This document shows positions 33,115 through 34,502 of a stretch of DNA of 34,502 bases, in pieces. This stretch comes from Oleispira sp964022115 (GTDB taxonomy: Bacteria; Pseudomonadota; Gammaproteobacteria; Pseudomonadales; Oceanobacteraceae): positions 1 to 34,502 of the forward strand of contig CAXIBC010000023.1 of NCBI GenBank assembly GCA_964022115.1. The letters are read 5' to 3'. Under the pieces are notes generated by a model, which searched no databases, was not told the DNA's origin, and was given only the letters and a program-made list of their open reading frames with translations. Positions within the stretch are counted from its first letter, which is position 1; each line of letters begins with the position of its first letter. The translations under genes were made by a program, and so were the position numbers.

Positions 33115-34502
33115 TTAATCCGCTGTGACTCGGTTGGCTTCTTCAAGGCTAGTAACGCCTTGGGCGACTTTTTCTAATGCAGAGGTGCGCAAGTCATTAA
33201 AGCCTTCTTCTTTTGCCACGGCTGCAATTTCAAGGGAATTACCATTGTCCATAATGATTTTAGAAAGAGCAGGCGTAATTTTTACGACTTCGTAAATACC
33301 AACGCGACCTTTATAACCCTTGTTACAGGAATCACAGCCTTTCGGCTGAAAAAACTCACCATTAGCGATCAACTCTTCCGGCATGCCGGCATCCAATAAG
33401 ACTTGTTTTGGAATATCCGCTGGCTGTTTGCAAGCACTGCATAAGCGGCGGCCTAAGCGCTGGGCAATAATAAGGCTTACTGACGTTGCAATATTAAAAG
33501 ACGGCACCCCCATATTGGCAAGTCGGGTCAGGGTTTCCGGAGCACTGTTAGTATGTAGGGTTGATAAAACCAAGTGACCGGTTTGGGCCGCTTTAATCGC
33601 AATGGAGGCAGTATCTAGGTCTCGAATCTCACCTACCATGACAATATCGGGATCTTGACGTAAGAACGAACGCAGTGCTTCACCAAAGTCTAAACCGACT
33701 TTAGCATTAACGTTAACCTGGTTAATGCCTTCAAGGTTAATCTCAACGGGGTCTTCTGCAGTAGAGATATTGGTTTCTTCGGTATTGAGGATATTCAAGC
33801 CGGTATAAAGCGATACCGTTTTACCAGAACCGGTAGGCCCAGTAACTAGGATCATGCCTTGGGGTTGAGCAAGTGCTTCCATATACAAGGCTTTTTGTTT
33901 TTCTTCATAACCTAGCGCATCAATACCCATTTTCGCACTAGAAGGATCCAAAATACGCAGTACCAGTTTTTCACCCCATAGGGTAGGTAGGCTATTGACT
34001 CGAAAATCGATCGCTTTGTTTTTCGAGATTTTCATCTTGATGCGACCATCTTGTGGTACGCGGCGCTCTGAGATATCCATTTGCGACATAACCTTTAGTC
34101 GCGCCGCGATCTTACCCGCTAGGTTTACCGGAGGGCTAGATACCTCATGCAATATGCCATCGGTGCGGTAGCGTACACGATAGCGCTTTTCATAAGGCTC
34201 AAAATGAATATCAGACGAACCCCCTTTAATAGCATCAAGTAACATCTTATTGACAAAGCGAACAATGGGGGCATCATCTCCTGTGCCGGGCTCATCATTT
34301 TTTTGCGTCTCTTCTGGGTTCTCGATATCTATATCGAGGTCTTCATCATCAAAATCATCGAATGAACTGTCTTCTGCAGAGATAAACTTCTCTACTAAGG
34401 CTGCAAGTTTATTTTCTTCAACTAAAACAGGTTCTACATTCATGCCAGTATTGAATTTTATTTCATCAATAGCAGTAATGTTGGAGGGATCGCTTTGGCC
34501 AA
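33115..34502 (-). CDS. pilB: Type IV pilus extension ATPase PilB (5' end beyond the window)
   Basis: PilB is the hexameric ATPase powering pilus extension. The Walker A motif GPTGSGKT (encoded near 33843-33820), the Walker B/Asp-box segment DPDIVMVGEIRDLDTA, the His-box HLVLSTLHTN, and the four-Cys zinc site (CSAC ... CDSC) are all present. The frame could start at the ATG 34443, but it stays open to the window edge and the residues before that Met (SDPSNITAIDEIKFNTG) read as the usual end of the N-terminal MshEN domain. So this is a partial gene: about 461 residues are visible of the usual 565 or so, and roughly 100 N-terminal residues are missing. pilA is not in the window. Confidence 0.95.
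   Translation of the reverse strand, partial: GQSDPSNITAIDEIKFNTGMNVEPVLVEENKLAALVEKFISAEDSSFDDFDDEDLDIDIENPEETQKNDEPGTGDDAPIVRFVNKMLLDAIKGGSSDIHFEPYEKRYRVRYRTDGILHEVSSPPVNLAGKIAARLKVMSQMDISERRVPQDGRIKMKISKNKAIDFRVNSLPTLWGEKLVLRILDPSSAKMGIDALGYEEKQKALYMEALAQPQGMILVTGPTGSGKTVSLYTGLNILNTEETNISTAEDPVEINLEGINQVNVNAKVGLDFGEALRSFLRQDPDIVMVGEIRDLDTASIAIKAAQTGHLVLSTLHTNSAPETLTRLANMGVPSFNIATSVSLIIAQRLGRRLCSACKQPADIPKQVLLDAGMPEELIANGEFFQPKGCDSCNKGYKGRVGIYEVVKITPALSKIIMDNGNSLEIAAVAKEEGFNDLRTSALEKVAQGVTSLEEANRVTAD

Noticed and set aside
34441..34443. ATG 34443 as the pilB start
   Set aside because: The frame stays open to the window edge and the upstream residues read as PilB, so this Met is internal and the gene is cut by the window.

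Overview
The window is a chromosomal segment of a gammaproteobacterium. The low-to-middle GC content (by eye), the gene order lpxC - M23 peptidase - secA - argJ - MutT/ThiE fusion, and the linked yacG - coaE - pilD - pilC - pilB block resemble Pseudomonas and the Oceanospirillales (Oleispira/Bermanella-like bacteria). The order is seen directly; the taxon is inferred. No prophage, insertion sequence, CRISPR array, tRNA or rRNA gene was found.

Layout. Bases 1-180 hold two copies of an imperfect repeat cut by the window edge, then a bidirectional terminator. Bases 384-4528 are a loose accessory stretch: an unrecognised lipoprotein, a CDF metal-efflux pump (minus), an acyl-CoA dehydrogenase, and a MipA/OmpV outer-membrane protein (minus). 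After a 0.5 kb intergenic region, bases 5065-23591 are a complete division and cell wall (dcw) cluster on the plus strand: mraZ, rsmH, ftsL, ftsI, murE, murF, mraY, murD, ftsW, murG, murC, ddl, ftsQ, ftsA, ftsZ, lpxC. It starts from a sigma70-type promoter followed directly by three MraZ boxes at 10-base spacing, and ends in a strong terminator. Together these genes make UDP-MurNAc-pentapeptide (MurC, D, E, F, Ddl), convert it to lipid II (MraY, MurG), polymerise and crosslink it at the septum (FtsW, FtsI) and build the divisome (FtsL, Q, A, Z). LpxC commits acyl-UDP-GlcNAc to lipid A.

Bases 23691-30086 (plus) hold an M23 peptidase, secA, argJ, a Nudix/thiamine-phosphate-synthase-like fusion and yacG. 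Bases 30099-34502 (minus) hold coaE, pilD, pilC and pilB of the type IV pilus. pilB runs off the right edge; the Met codon at 34443 is internal.

Most of the window is well-known biology and I see no clearly new multi-gene system. The items most worth a second look are small: matching hairpin plus Shine-Dalgarno modules before ftsA and ftsZ; three short tandem duplications spanning gene ends between 29862 and 31869, one of which appears to separate what would otherwise be a MutT-YacG reading-frame fusion; the repeat pair at the left edge; an AT palindrome before the acyl-CoA dehydrogenase; and the orphan lipoprotein. Several starts were moved from the longest possible frame using Shine-Dalgarno spacing or family alignment from memory (CDF pump, acyl-CoA dehydrogenase, mraZ, murG, M23 peptidase).
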